Source of the DNA: Bettongia penicillata ogilbyi
Lineage: Eukaryota > Chordata > Mammalia > Diprotodontia > Potoroidae
Direction: 5' to 3'
NCBI GenBank assembly: GCA_023548195.1
Contig: JAJHZJ010000061.1
Coordinates: 4,112,297 to 4,176,296, forward strand
DNA: 64,000 bases
Shown here: positions 33,216-44,500 of the stretch, piece after piece
Layout of the letters: the number at the start of each line of letters is the position of its first letter
Position numbering within the stretch: position 1 is the stretch's first letter
Translations under genes and position numbers: made by a program
Notes under the pieces: model-generated
Told to the model about the DNA's origin: nothing
Database searches by the model: none
Seen by the model: the letters and a program-made list of their open reading frames with translations, nothing else

Positions 33216-33740
33216 AATTCAATAAAACAGTACAAGGAATATTACGCAGCAAGACATGATTAATTGCCGAGTAAATGACCCATATAACAAGCACTATAGG
33301 AATTCACTGGGCTGGGCTTGAGTTTCAGCTGGATCTTTTGGATTAAAAAAATGGTGAGTGAACAAGTAAAAATGTCAAAAGTAAAGCTCAGCAATAGCCT
33401 GTGAGGGACATAGATCCTAGTTGACCTAAAGCTCCAGTGAGCCTAATATGTTGGTGCTTAAGTAGGCAACCATCTCTAGCTTAGGATATAAGAACCCCTA
33501 GGAGGTTGAAAACCTTGTCAAGGTAGTACAGGGAACATTTGATAAATATATTAACCTACTGAAATATTCTAAAAAAAGTGGTACTAGTTTAGAAATGTTT
33601 TGGTAAAGATTTTTAGGCTTTATGATATTGTAAAATATTATATACCAAATAATGTTTCTTTAATGAAAAAATATATCTCCATTTTATTTTTATCTCTTAA
33701 TGTAAATATACCTAAACTCAAGAATTTCTTTCCTCCCTGC
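33216..33740. other. No recognisable feature
   Basis: Unassigned sequence up to the start of a candidate LTR. Confidence 0.35.
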
Positions 33741-34216
33741 TGTAATGGTAATTTAAATGGGAAGGTCTTTCCCATCAATAGGCCCATGTGACCTGCCTGG
33801 GTCACATGAAAGCCTAAGTTACATGAGTTTGAGTCTCATGAAGCTTGTTGGGGGGAGGGGGAGTTTGCTGAAGGGGTGGAGCAGAAAGGATAGAACAGGA
33901 AGAGATGAAGCTAGAGCAGAACTGAGAGGAACTAAGTCAGAGAGCAGTCAGAGATAGGAAGGATGCAGGCAAGCAGGAAGCTGGCTAGAGTGAGTGAGAA
34001 AGCTTGTTTGTGATTTTATTTAAGGGAGCCTGCTTGTGATTGGTTTAATGAAGTTGCTTTGTGAGAAGCCTAGTAGGGTGAAGGCTTGGGGCTGGTGTTG
34101 TTCTCTGCATTGTTATTGTGTATAGATTTTTGTTGCTATAATGAATTTGGTTTTCTGGTGTCTGAACAAAATGTTTTGGTTCTGTCTTCCGTGTGGAGAG
34201 TGTGTTGTATTTTACA
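33741..34216 (+). mobile_element. Candidate solo LTR (plus strand)
   Basis: Starts TGTAATGGTAATTTAAATGG and ends TATTTTACA, giving TG...CA with 5-bp inverted ends TGTAA/TTACA. The start resembles that of the better supported solo LTR at 53927-54413 (complement starts TGTAATGTTAATTAGA), so both may belong to one endogenous retrovirus family. The flanking pentamers (cctgc, attca) do not match, so an end may be misplaced or the locus rearranged. No gag, pol or env sequence nearby. Confidence 0.45.
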
Positions 34217-34424
34217 ATTCAGAATTGCACTGGGATATTCATGGCCACTAAAGGTGCTATGACTACTGCATTGGTGCTACACCTGCTAAATAAGGGACAT
34301 GGGAAGATTTACTGAAAGCCAAGGAGCAAGGGGACAAAAATAGTTGGAAACTCCTTGGGTAGTATAACACGTCAAGAAATTTTATTTTGCTAAAAGGAAA
34401 ACCTTACTAATAATTCAGAATACC

Positions 34425-34605
34425 CTAAAGTAAATTGGGGTGCCTCAGAAGGTAATAGACTTCTCATCAGTGATCTTAAAACACAAGCTAGGTGATCATT
34501 GTTGGTAGATATTTTAAAAGGGATCTCTGTTTGGGTATGGTTTAGTCTAAATGGCCTCTAAGTTCCCTTCCACCTATGAGATTTTGTAATTCTGTCATTC
34601 TAAGG
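34425..34605 (+). mobile_element. L3/CR1 LINE 3' fragment
   Basis: 'ggggtgcctcagaaggtaat', 'ctaggtgatcattgttgg', 'gtttgggtatggtttagtct', 'aagttcccttccacctatg'. Confidence 0.7.
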
Positions 34606-34784
34606 GCTAAACATTTAATTCTCTGAGAGTAGAGTAGAAAGAAACAGAAGATAAAAAGAAGTTTTGTAGATAAACAAAAACATGCATCTCAGTAAGTCCA
34701 AGTACACATTTATTTTCACTGCTCTCTAGCTGAGATTATCAGCATTTCTTTCAATTATTTAAAACCAGTATTCTGAGAATGCAT

Positions 34785-34855
34785 CTATAGGCTTTACCAA
34801 ACAACCAAAGAGGCCCATGACTCAAAAAAAGGTTAAGAGGCCCTGCTATAAAGAA
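34785..34855. mobile_element. hAT-like DNA repeat fragment (family 1)
   Basis: Short piece with 'ctataggctttaccaaac' and 'aaggttaagaggccctgc', the reversed terminal part of the family seen at 22090 and 32140. Confidence 0.4.
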
Positions 34856-35024
34856 ATTCATCTGCCGCAACAGAAGACAGATGATATGGCATAATTAATG
34901 CATGTAAAGCTTCTTGAAGACCTTAAATGTCAGTAATTCTTATTATTGTCATAAAAACAGCACACTGTGCTCAATAAGCTTTAAGAGATAAAATGGGGAA
35001 GAAGAGTAGTCCCATTATCACCAA

Positions 35025-35145
35025 CAAGAAGTTATTTATTATGGGTTTATTACATGCCAAGCATTATGCTAAGTGATTGGGATACAAAGAAAAAGCAACA
35101 TCAGTTTTTGCCTTCAGATAACTTATATTCTAGTGGAAGAGTATG
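35025..35145 (-). mobile_element. L2 LINE 3' end fragment
   Basis: Antisense L2: 'ttacatgccaagcattatgc', 'taagtgattgggatacaaag', 'ttgccttcagataacttat', 'attctagtggaagag'. Confidence 0.75.
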
Positions 35146-35650
35146 ATCTTAATGTTGGGAGGTGAATGGATATCACTGAGACTTGCCAGCATGTGACTTG
35201 TGACTTTGTAAAGTACATTTGGTTCAGAAACCCTGAGGCTCTTCCCCTCCCAAATTGATTATTTTTTTGACTAGGTAAAAGAGGTCATTTTTTTTTTTTT
35301 TTGCCTCATTTCTTACCTAGCCTTAATCGCTGAATAGGCATTGCCACAGACAAACTGAGACCTGTGAAAAAACTCAGCTGAAAAAAGGACAAGTCCTCTC
35401 ACTGTATCTGGAGCCATCTCTAGTCATCCTGATCTTGCCACTGGATCCAGATGACTGTAGAGGAGAAAGTGAGGCTGGTGACTTTGCACAATCTTGCCTC
35501 ATTTAAATTCAATTCACTTGGATTTCTTGACTTGGAAGAAATCACTTTCCTGTTGTCATTGGTCTTCTTCAAGAATGAAATACAAAAAACATTTTGGTTC
35601 AAAGGAATAGATTGGCAGAGTGAGAATTAGGGCAGCATTGAGGTTCAAGA
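35146..35650. other. No recognisable feature
   Basis: Unassigned sequence, including a run of 15 T near 35288. It forms the left flank of the L1 insertion. Confidence 0.4.
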
Positions 35651-37782
35651 AGACAGTCAAATTTCTAGAAATTGAAGGGAGAATAGGCAAAGAAGAAACT
35701 AAGTTATCACTCTTTGCAGATAATATATTGATATACTTAGAGAATCCTAGAAAATCAAGTAAAAAACTACTTGAAATAATAAACAACTTTGGCAAAGTTG
35801 CAGGTTACAAAATAAACCCACATAAACCATCTGAATTTCTATATATTAGTAGCAAAGCCCAACAGCAAGAGATAGAAAGAGAAATCTCATTTAAAGCTAT
35901 GGTAGACACCATAAAACATCAGGGAGTCTACCTGCCAAAACAAACCCAGGGACTATAAGAACACAATTACAAAACAATTCGCACAAATAAAGTCAGATCT
36001 AAGTAAGTGGGAAAAATATCAGTTGCTTGTGGGTAAGCTGAGCTAATATAATAAAAATTACAATCCTACCTAAATTAATTAACTTATTCAGTGCTATACT
36101 AATCAAACTACCAGATAATTATCTTCTAGAGCTAAAAAAAAAATACCAAAATTCATCTGGAAGAGTAAAATGTCCAGAACATCAAGGGTACTAATGAAAA
36201 GAAATGCTAGGGAAGGTGGTCTAGCCCTACCATATCTCAAACTGTATTATAAAGCAGCAATCATCAAAACCATTTGGTACTGGCTAAGAAATAGAGGAAT
36301 AGACCAGGGGAGTAGGTTAGGTACTCAAGACACATTTGTCAATGAATATAACAGTCTACTGTTTGATAAACCCAAGGACACCAGATTTTGGGATAAGAAC
36401 TCACTGACAAAAATTGCTGGAAAAAATGGAAAGCAGTATGACAGAAACTGGACATAGACCAATGCCTGACGCTGTACACAGTAATAAAGTCCAAATGGAT
36501 ACATGATCTAAGTATAAAGACTGATACTATAAACAAATTAGGGGTGCAAGGAATAGCGTATTTATCAGATTTATGGCGAATGGAGAAATTTTTGACTGAA
36601 CAAGAGATAGAGAACATTATGTAGTGCACAAACAAGCCCAATGCAACCAAGATTAAGAGGGAAGTGGGAAACTGGGAAAGAATTCTTGCAACTAGTGTCT
36701 GTGATAAAGGCTTCATTTCTGAAATATATAGAGAACTGAGTCAAATGTACAAGAATACAAGTCATTCCCCAATTGATAAATGGTCAAAGGATATGAACAG
36801 GGAGATTTCAAGGGGAAGAAATTAAAGCTATCTATAGTCATATGAAAAAATGCTCTAAATTCCTATTGATTAGAGAGATGCAAATCAAAACAACTCTGAG
36901 GTACCACATCACACCTCTCAGATTGGCTAACATGACTAAACAGGAGGATGATAAATGTTGAAGAAGGTGTGGGAGATTTGGAACACTATTTCATTGTTGG
37001 TGTAACTGTGAGATGGTCCAACCATTCTGGAGAGCAATTTGGAACTATGCCCAAAGGACTACAAAAATGTGCATAACCTTTCACCCAGCAATATCATTTC
37101 TAGGACTGTATCCTAAAGAGATCATAAAAATGGGCAAGGATTCCAAGTGTACAAAAATATTTGTAGCAGCTCTCTTCGTGGTGGCCAAGAACTGGAAATT
37201 GAGGGTATGCCCCTTAATTAGGGAATGACTGAACAAGTTGTGGTATAAGAATGTAACAGAATACTATTGTACTATAAGAAATGATGAACAGGAAGATTTC
37301 AGAGAGGTCTGGAAGGACCTATATGGACTGATGCTGAGTGAAAGGAGCAGAACCAGGAGAGCTTTGTACACAGCAACAACCAGTGTGCAAGGAATTTTTC
37401 TAGTAGACTTAGCCCTTCACAGCAATGCAAGGTCATAAAATATTCCCAATAGACTCTTCAGGCAAAATGCCTTCCACATCCAGAGAAAGAACTATGGAAT
37501 TGTATCACAGGATGAAGCTGACCATTTTCTCTTGTATTATGTTTTGCTTTGTTTTGTTTTCATGGTTTCTCTTATTCAACTTAATTTTTCTAAGCAACAT
37601 GATTAAGGTGAAAATGTATTTAATGAGAATGGATGTGTAGAACCTTATAAGATTGTACACCATCTTGGAGGGGAAGGAAAGTGGGGAAGGAGGGGGAAAA
37701 ATCTAAGATGTATGGAAGTGATTGTAGAAAACTGAAGACAAATAAATTAATTTTTAAAAAAGATAGTCAAATTTCTAGAAAT
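35651..37782 (+). mobile_element. 5'-truncated L1 with ~22-bp target duplication
   Basis: The words agaYagtcaaatttctaga plus 'aat' occur at 35651-35672 and 37761-37782 (one mismatch). Between them is the last ~2.1 kb of an L1: ORF2 from just before the RT FADD motif, C-terminal region, 3'UTR and an A-rich tail ('ttaatttttaaaaa'). Classic 5' truncation. Confidence 0.88.
35676..37400 (+). pseudogene. L1 ORF2 C-terminal remnant
   Basis: Open segment 35620-35958 reads IGKEETKLSLFADNILIYLE; the catalytic FADD of the RT is FADN here, a loss of the second Asp. Then VAGYKINPHKPSEFLY and, at 36170-36457, [25 protein letters not shown], typical of the L1 thumb/C-terminal region, but in separate frames. 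A later piece around 37013-37400 covers the C-terminal zinc-knuckle side. Non-functional. Confidence 0.85.
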
Positions 37783-38023
37783 CCATGAACCTCCCAAAAG
37801 AATACTACTGTGCTGTAAGAAATGATCAACAGGTTGGTTTTAAGAAAACATGAAAAGACTTGCATGAAATAATGAAAAATGAAATGAGCAGAAGCAAGAG
37901 AATATAGTACACAGCAAAAACAATATCATTCAAAGAATAAATGTGAATGAATAAGCTATTCTGAGTTGCATGAGTATTCAAATCAAGTAAGATGCTATCC
38001 ATCCCCAGAGAAAGAACTGATAT

Positions 38024-38077
38024 ATGGAAACATATATTGTATGGTTTCAAATGGAAACACATATTGTATGGTTTCAA
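38024..38077 (+). repeat. 27-bp unit in tandem, two copies
   Basis: Units 38024-38050 and 38051-38077 (atggaaacayatattgtatg...) differ at one base. Confidence 0.93.
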
Positions 38078-38085
38078 ATATATAA

Positions 38086-38088
<3 letters not shown>

Positions 38089-38117
<29 letters not shown>
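38089..38117. repeat. (CA)n microsatellite
   Basis: About 14 uninterrupted CA units. Confidence 0.95.
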
Positions 38118-38119
<2 letters not shown>

Positions 38120-38202
38120 CAGCAGGGTTGGGAAGGACGGAGGGAAACAGCTTTGAACTCAAATGTAATAAAAATAATGATAAATATTTTTAAAAATAAA
38201 AT

Positions 38203-38636
38203 AAAATTAGCAGTCCTTTATGTGGTGGAAACAAATTGGAAATTGAGGAAATGCTCTTTACTTGGGGAGGGGCTGAACAAGTCTTGGGATAAGAATGTAA
38301 TGAAATACAATTGGCTGTAAGAAATGATAAGTAGGCAGATTTCAGAAAAACCTGGAAAGACTTACATGAACTGATGCTTAGTGAAGTGAGCAGAACCAGA
38401 ACATTGTACAATGATCAACTATGTTAGATTTAGCCTTCTCAGCAGTACAGTGATGCAAGACAATTCCAAAAGACTAAAGATGGAAAATGCTATCCCCATC
38501 AAGGGAATGAAATATGGAGTCTGATTGTAGATCAAAGAATACTATATTCATTTTTTTATTCTTGTGGTTTTGCCCTTTTCTTCTGTTCATTTACAACATA
38601 ACTAATGTAGAAATATGTTTAAAAAAATAAAATAAG
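38203..38636 (+). mobile_element. L1 3' end fragment
   Basis: Third consecutive L1 tail in the same orientation: 'gtggtggaaacaaattgg', 'tgaactgatgcttagtgaag', 'gcagaaccagaacattgtac', 'acaacataactaatgtag', ending 'gtttaaaaaaataaaat'. More like the standard marsupial L1 3'UTR than the tail at 37400-37760. Confidence 0.8.
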
Positions 38637-38639
38637 ATC

Positions 38640-39270
38640 TCTTACAAAATGACTAAGGATAAAATAAAATTCATACACCAGAAAAGGAAGTCCTGGTGAA
38701 GAGTATGTGGGTAAAGAATAAGATCTGGGAGTCTTAGTAGACTACAAGCTCCATATGAGTGTGATATAATTTTCATAAAAAAGCTAACCCAATCTTGGGC
38801 TGTATTAAGAGGAACACAACTTCCAGAAATAGGGGGACATGACAGTCCTATTGTACTTTGCACTGGTCAGACAATGCCTGGAGTACCTTGTTCCATTCTG
38901 GACAACATGGTTTGGGAAGGATGGTGATAAACTGAAGACTGTCCAGAGGAGGGCTAGGTACCGGGGATATTTCACCTGCAGAAGAGATCTCTCTTCAAGT
39001 ATTTGAAGGGCTATCATTTAAAAGAGGGATTAAACTTCTTCTCTCTGGCCATAGAGGGTATAACCAGTGTCAATTGGTGGAAAGTACAATGAGGCAGATT
39101 TAGACTTGACATCAGGGGAAAAAATTCCTAACAATTAGAACTATAAATAGAAATTAACTGTTGAACTATTAGAGAAAGTGGTGAGTACCCTTATTGGAAG
39201 TCTGAGGAGAAGCTGGATGACAACTACGTGAGTTTCTTTCAGTAAGAATTGATTTTCCAATAGATATGAT
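38640..39270 (+). mobile_element. L3/CR1 LINE 3' region
   Basis: Longest L3 piece here: 'caatgcctggagtaccttg', 'attctggacaacatggtttg', 'gtccagaggagggctagg', 'aagtatttgaagggctatc', 'tgaggcagatttagacttga', 'gtctgaggagaagctggatgac'. No open frame retained. Confidence 0.8.
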
Positions 39271-39283
39271 CAGAAAGACAATG

Positions 39284-39919
39284 GGGGGGGGAGCCAAGAT
39301 GGCAGAGTAGAAAGATTCACATATGCTAGCTCCAAACCCACAGCCCATAAATTACCTGTAAAAAGAACTCCCAACAAATTCTGGAGCAGTGGAAGCCGCA
39401 CAGCAATGGAGTGGAGGAGATTTCTGTTCCAGAAAACTGGCACCAAAGGTCTGTCATGCACCGGACCCAGAGCAGAGCCCAGCCCTGCCTTGGCTGTGGC
39501 CCGGCCTGAGAGGAGCAGATCAGAGCAGGCTTCAGGGATGGAATCTCTGGCTGCTGCAAAGGTTCCTCAACCCACAGGTGAAAAGGTCAGTGAGAGAGAC
39601 TTCTGGGCTGGCCGAGAGGGGAGCAGGGTATCTCCATAACTCAGGACCCCTTGGGAGGAAGCAGGGGGGGAAGCAGCAGACAGGGGCTCCCAGAGCTCAG
39701 ATCCAATGTTGAAGATATCTGCATAAACCCCCTGAGGGAACTGATCCTGGGAGGTGGCCCTGCCCCCACCTGAGAACCTGAACTTAATCCCACTGAATAG
39801 CAGCCCCACCCCCCTCTGAAAGCCCTGAGGCTAGGGAGCAGCATTTGAATCTCAGACCCCAAGCACTAGTGAGGCTGGGGTGGAGAGGAATCTCAGAAGT
39901 CAAGTAACTGGCTGGGAAA
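39284..39919 (+). promoter_or_regulatory. HAL1 copy E 5'UTR
   Basis: G+C-richer than its surroundings and aligned in order with the copy C 5'UTR (agccctgccttggctgtggc, gagagggga, ccccctgagggaactga). Expected internal promoter region. Fewer CpGs than copy C, consistent with decay. Confidence 0.55.
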
Positions 39920-41017
39920 ATGCCCAGAAAAGGGGAAAAAAAAAATAAGACCATAGAAGGTTACTTTCTTGGTGAACAGATATTTCCTCCTTTCCTTTCT
40001 GATGAGGAAGAACAATGCTTATCATCAGGGAAAAACATAGAAGTCAAGGCCTCTGTATCCCAAACATTCAAAATAGATATCCAATGGGCTCAGGCCATGG
40101 AAGAGCTCAAAAAGGATTTTGAAAATCAAGTTAGACAGGTGGAGGAAAAACTGGGAAGAGAAATGAGAGAGATGCAAGAACAGCATGAAAAATGAATCAA
40201 TACCTTGCTAAAGGAGACCCCAAAAAATGCTGAAGAAAATAACACCTTGAAAAATAGGCTCACTCAATTGGCAAAAGAGGTTCAAAAAGCCAATGAGGAG
40301 AAGAATGCTTTCAAAAGCAGAATTAGCCAAATGGAAAAAGAGGTTCAAAAGCTCACTGAAAATAATAGTTCTCTCAAAATTAGAATGGAACAGATGGAGG
40401 CTAATGACTTTAGGACAAACCAAGAAATCACCAAACAAAACCAAAAGAATGAAAAAATGAAACATAATGTGAAATACATCATTGGAAAGACAACTGACCT
40501 GGAAAATAGGTCCAGGAGAGACAATTTAAAAATTATGGGACTACATGAAAGCCATGATCAAAAAAAGAGCCTAGACATCATCTTGCATGAAATTATCAAG
40601 GAAAACTGCCCTGACATTCTAGAACCAGAGGGCAAAATAAGTACTGAAAGAATCCATTGATCACCACCTGAAAGAGATCCAAGAAGAGAAACGTCTAGGA
40701 ACATTGTGGCCAAATTCCAGAATTCCCAGGTCAGGGAGAAAATATTGCAAGCAGCTAGAAAGAAACAATTCCAGCATTGTGGAAATACAATCAGGATAAC
40801 ACAAGATCTAGCAGCTTCTACATTAAGGGATCGAACGGAGTGGAATAGGACATTCCAGAAGTTAAAGGAACTAGGACCAAAACCAAGAATCACCGACCCA
40901 GCAAAACTGAGTATAATACTTCAGGGGAAAATATGGTCTTTCAATGAAATCAAGGACTTTCAAGCATTCTTGATGAAAAGACCAGAGCTGAAAAGAAAAT
41001 TTGATTTGCAAGCATAA
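39920..41017 (+). pseudogene. HAL1 ORF1p, ~365 codons with two in-frame stops
   Basis: Same protein as the 16787-15687 copy: N-terminus MPRKGEKKNKTIEGYF, coiled coil about residues 60-165 (FENQVRQVEEKLGREM; LTENNSSLKIRMEQM), RRM-like part (RRDNLKIM), C-terminal domain (FQNSQVREKILQAARK; PAKLSIILQGKIWSF), ending KRKFDLQA. The frame is continuous from 39920 to 41017. The only interruptions are TGA at 40193-40195 (codon 92) and TGA at 40658-40660 (codon 247). Copy C has CGG and CGA there, so both look like C-to-T changes at CpG. One extra N-terminal codon relative to copy C. Confidence 0.9.
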
Positions 41018-41151
41018 GAATGAGAAGAAGCATGAAAAAGTAAACAGCAAAGAGAAGTCATAAGGGATTTACCAAAGTTGAACTGTTTACATTCCTACGT
41101 GGAAAGACAATATTTGTAACTCTTGAAACTTTTCAGTATCTGGCTGGGATT

Positions 41152-41202
41152 GCATACATACACACACACACATACATACACACATGCACACACACACACA
41201 GG
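41152..41202. repeat. CA/CATA microsatellite
   Basis: Between ORF1 and 3'UTR of HAL1 copy E, the same relative place as in the other copies. Confidence 0.93.
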
Positions 41203-42195
41203 GACAGAGAGCACAGAGTGAATTGAATAGGATGGGATCATATCTTTAAAAAATTAAGGTAAACGGTGAGAGAGAAATATATTGAGAGGAGAGAGGGTGA
41301 ACTGGAATGGGGCAAATTATCTCTCATAGAAGAGGCAAGCAGGAGACATTTTAGTGGAGGGAAAAAGAGGAGAGCTGAGAGAAAAACATGAAGTTTACTC
41401 TCATCACATTTGACTAAAGGAAGGAATAAAATGCACACTCATTTTGATATGAAAACCTATCTTACAATACAGGAAAGTGGGGGAGAAGGAGATAAGCAGG
41501 GTGGGGGGGATGATGGAAGGGAGGGCAATGGGAGGAGGGAACAATTTGAAGTCAACACTCTTGGGGAGGGACAGGATCAAAAGACAGAATAGAAACAATG
41601 GGGGACAGGATCGGATGGAGGGAAATATAGTTAGTCTTACACAACACAACTACTATTGAAGTCATTTGCAAAACTACACAGATATGGCCTATATTGAATT
41701 GCCTGCCTTCGCAAAGGAAATGAGTGGGGAGGGATGGATGGGGAGAAGTTGGAACTCAAAGTTTTAGGAACAACTGTTGAGTATTGTTCTTGCTACTAGG
41801 AAATAAGAAATACAGGTAATGGGGAATAGAAAGTTATCTGGCCCTACAGGACAAAAGAGAAGATGGGGTCAAGGGAAGGGAGGAATGATAGAAGAGAGGG
41901 CAGATTGGTGATAGGGGAAATTAGAATGCTCGGTGTATTGGAGTGGGGGGAGGGGACAAATGGGGAGAAAATTTGGAACCCAAAATTTTGTGAAAATGAA
42001 TGTAAAAAATTTAATAAATAAATTTATATAGAAAAAAAAAGACAATGAGGACCTACCACATCCAAATTTTGTGACTCTTTGGTTGTGTGAACTTCTTGGG
42101 AATCTTACATCCTGCCAGGACAGTGAACTCCTTTGCCACTTATGAATAAGGTTATTCCTTCTTCTTGTAACTAAGCCTATGTGAAAATGTTATTT

Positions 42196-42426
42196 GCTCT
42201 AAGGTAGAAGTGCCAAACACATGACTCATGGCACAGATGTGGCCCACAACACCCCTGAATGTGACCTAAAGTAGATTGATATGTATTGGAAAAATATTTA
42301 ACAAAACCAGTCAGTTAATTAATATGTAAATATGTTTTTTTACAAGCCAATGGGCAGTCTTCAGGGAGCCTTATGCATTGTTTAATGGATCTTCTTTCTT
42401 TTTAAATTTGACACCATTGCTGTAAG
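42196..42426. mobile_element. hAT-like MITE (family 2) with 8-bp target duplication
   Basis: Ends 'gtagaagtgccaaac' and 'tttgacaccatt' form diverged inverted termini of the GTGTCAAAC type. Flanking octamers gctctaag (42196-42203) and gctgtaag (42419-42426) differ at one base, the length expected for hAT. Internal 'agatgtggcccacaacacccc' matches the similar repeat at 45040-45470. No transposase. Confidence 0.55.
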
Positions 42427-44257
42427 ACATACAGAGACCTAATTTCTTATACAGCACCTTTCAAGGATACAAGGGCACATCTCTACCATAAATATTAATA
42501 CAAGATCTTAACATTTAGAAATGGCATTTGGGAAATTATAAAGCACTTTAAGTGTTGCCAAACTGCTCCTTGACAAAAAAATCCTACCTTTTTAAAACTA
42601 GTATTCTCTCAGGTATGCTATCAGACTGAAAATCATGGAATGCTACACTCTTCAATGAATCATAATAGCAAGTTAAAGGGCAAAGGAGAAATATATAGTG
42701 GGGGAAGGGTGAAGTAGCCTATAACATTTGATCAATGATCACTTGGGCACAATAAATATTATGAACAAGACATCCAGGAATTATATAGATGGAAAATGAG
42801 GTGGGACAGTCACATAGTGAAATTCAGAAAAAAAAAGAGACAATCTAAGTGCTGAACTTCTACCCACAGAATGGGGAGAAGAAGCCCTTCAGCTTGAGTG
42901 ACCCTTCATGGAGGATTTCTCTTAAGGTCCATGTCTTTGCAAGAATTGCAAAGAATGAGAACAAATGGAAAGGTTATGAACTAAATCACTGGAGAGAGTA
43001 CCCTACATTGGTGAGATCATGGATCTGGTTGAAATATTGTATAAAAGGGAATTGCACACTAATGTGTTTTCTGTGCCTTAAATCCAATTAAAAGGTTTGC
43101 AATGAAGAGTACACATGAGTAATGTAATTTGTTTGATTTTTTTTTTACTGTAATTTGAGTGGCATGTAGCTCCCAAATCAGCATCCTATCTCAGAGGAAT
43201 GGACTTAATTTTGATCAGTTAAGAATATTGGTACAAATAGAAAAACTAGTTAGATAAGACTTGAACTTTGAATCTAGTAAAATGTTAATCAAATTCCTTT
43301 AATGGAACATCAAAACTAGAATTCTGTTTTTCGTAAATTTCCAATTATATTTACTTTTGCCATCTGGCAATTTGTTATATGTTTATCTTCATTCATATCT
43401 TTCTTTTTAAAAGCTCCAGTGTACATTACTGTCCAAAGTCTGCTAACCCACAAGTATGCTTTACCTTAGTTTGCCTGTGACTAGCCACCTTCAATCCATT
43501 AACTAGACTTTTTATCTCAATGAATGTTTGACTGTCACCTTTGAGGACCCCTCTTTCCAAGATGGAATAAGGCTTCTAATAAATTGTCAGTGCACCTTAC
43601 TCTCCTGAGATAACAAAATGCAATTCCTTCGTATCCCACGGAAGGTTGTCACCTTCTGTTTTCTGACAGTTTTCTTCTGACCTTTCTATGAATTGCACGC
43701 CTTTCAAATGTAGTTCTGGCCTCTGACGGCTCTCTGTGACGGACCCACCCCACCCCTATTGGGTCTTAACAATAAGTTCTCCTGACTTATACTGTATCAC
43801 CAAGTAAAAGTAAGAAAAGGCATCAATGGAAGCCTTTCATTTCCCACTCTGCTACTGTATATTTTTTCAGAGCTCTCCACTGAGACTTAAATAAAGAATT
43901 TATTGTGGGGGTTTGTATATTCATGCAAATCTCATACTTCCCTAGACTATCTCCTTTGTTCCTCCAGATGCTGAGAAAGTTCAGCTTGCTCTTGTCATTG
44001 GTTTTAAAGGATTTTAATGCAAATGTGTGGCTGGCAAAAACACAGCATTCTTCTGGAGCCTTTCCTTCTGGTTTGTTTCTGTTTTTTGTCAAAGGGAACT
44101 GTGTTCTTAGACTCTCTGGGTTCCTTGTGACAAGGATTGTTTTCAACACGTGTAGAAATAGGTTGCTACTAGAGACAAAACAGTCATGGACCTTTTGTTC
44201 ACTGTTGCTTAGAATTCACTGTAGTTTGGGAGAATACATGACATGATAGAGAGGATT
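42427..44257. other. No recognisable feature
   Basis: About 1.8 kb without a gene or repeat I can name. Frames at 42849-43091 and 43823-44246 show no recognisable domain. Possible unique sequence. Confidence 0.4.
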
Positions 44258-44400
44258 GAATTTGGAGCCAATAGAATTTGATTCTGGTCCTGATCCCACC
44301 ACTGACTAGCTGTGTGGGAACTTCTGTTAGCCACTTATTCCTCATCAGTCAAATGAGGAATATGGTTTAAATCACTGAAACAAAATCTTGGAAAGGGCCT
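44258..44400 (+). mobile_element. MIR-type SINE fragment
   Basis: 'aatttggagccaatagaatt', 'tgattctggtcctgatccc', 'ccactgactagctgtgtggg', 'ctcatcagtcaaatgagg'. Confidence 0.75.
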
Positions 44401-44407
44401 CAGAGAC

Positions 44408-44500
44408 CCTGTAATCCAGAGGTTCTTTACATTTTTCCATGTGTCATGGATCCTTTTGGTAGTCTGATAATGTCTATGGAAGCCTTTTCAGTCTAATTTT
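44408..44500. mobile_element. hAT-like DNA repeat fragment (family 1)
   Basis: 'cagaggttctttacattttt', 'tgtgtcatggatccttttgg', 'tagtctgataatgtctatgg' match the left part of the 22090 copy. A T-rich and ATT-rich low-complexity stretch follows to about 44615. Confidence 0.5.

Larger units (their letters stand above)
37800..38200 (+). mobile_element. L1 3' end fragment
   Basis: Resembles 37255 onward of the preceding L1: 'aatactactgtgctgtaag', 'aaatgagcagaagcaagag', 'ccatccccagagaaagaac'. Holds a 27-bp tandem duplication (38024-38077) and a (CA)n tract. Ends in an A-rich tail near 38200. Confidence 0.7.
39274..42047 (+). mobile_element. HAL1 copy E, full-length, with 10-bp target duplication
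   Basis: aaagacaatg at 39274-39283 and 42038-42047, the latter after the poly-A tail. Begins with a G-run and 'gagccaagatggcagagtag'. 5'UTR 39284-39919, ORF1 39920-41017, CA-rich tract 41152-41202, purine-rich 3'UTR, tail near 42030. No ORF2. It is the best-preserved plus-strand HAL1 and closely resembles copy C. Confidence 0.93.

Noticed and set aside
42849..43091. 80-codon open frame in unassigned sequence
   Set aside because: No known domain, no paralogue in the window and no coding signature that could be judged by eye.
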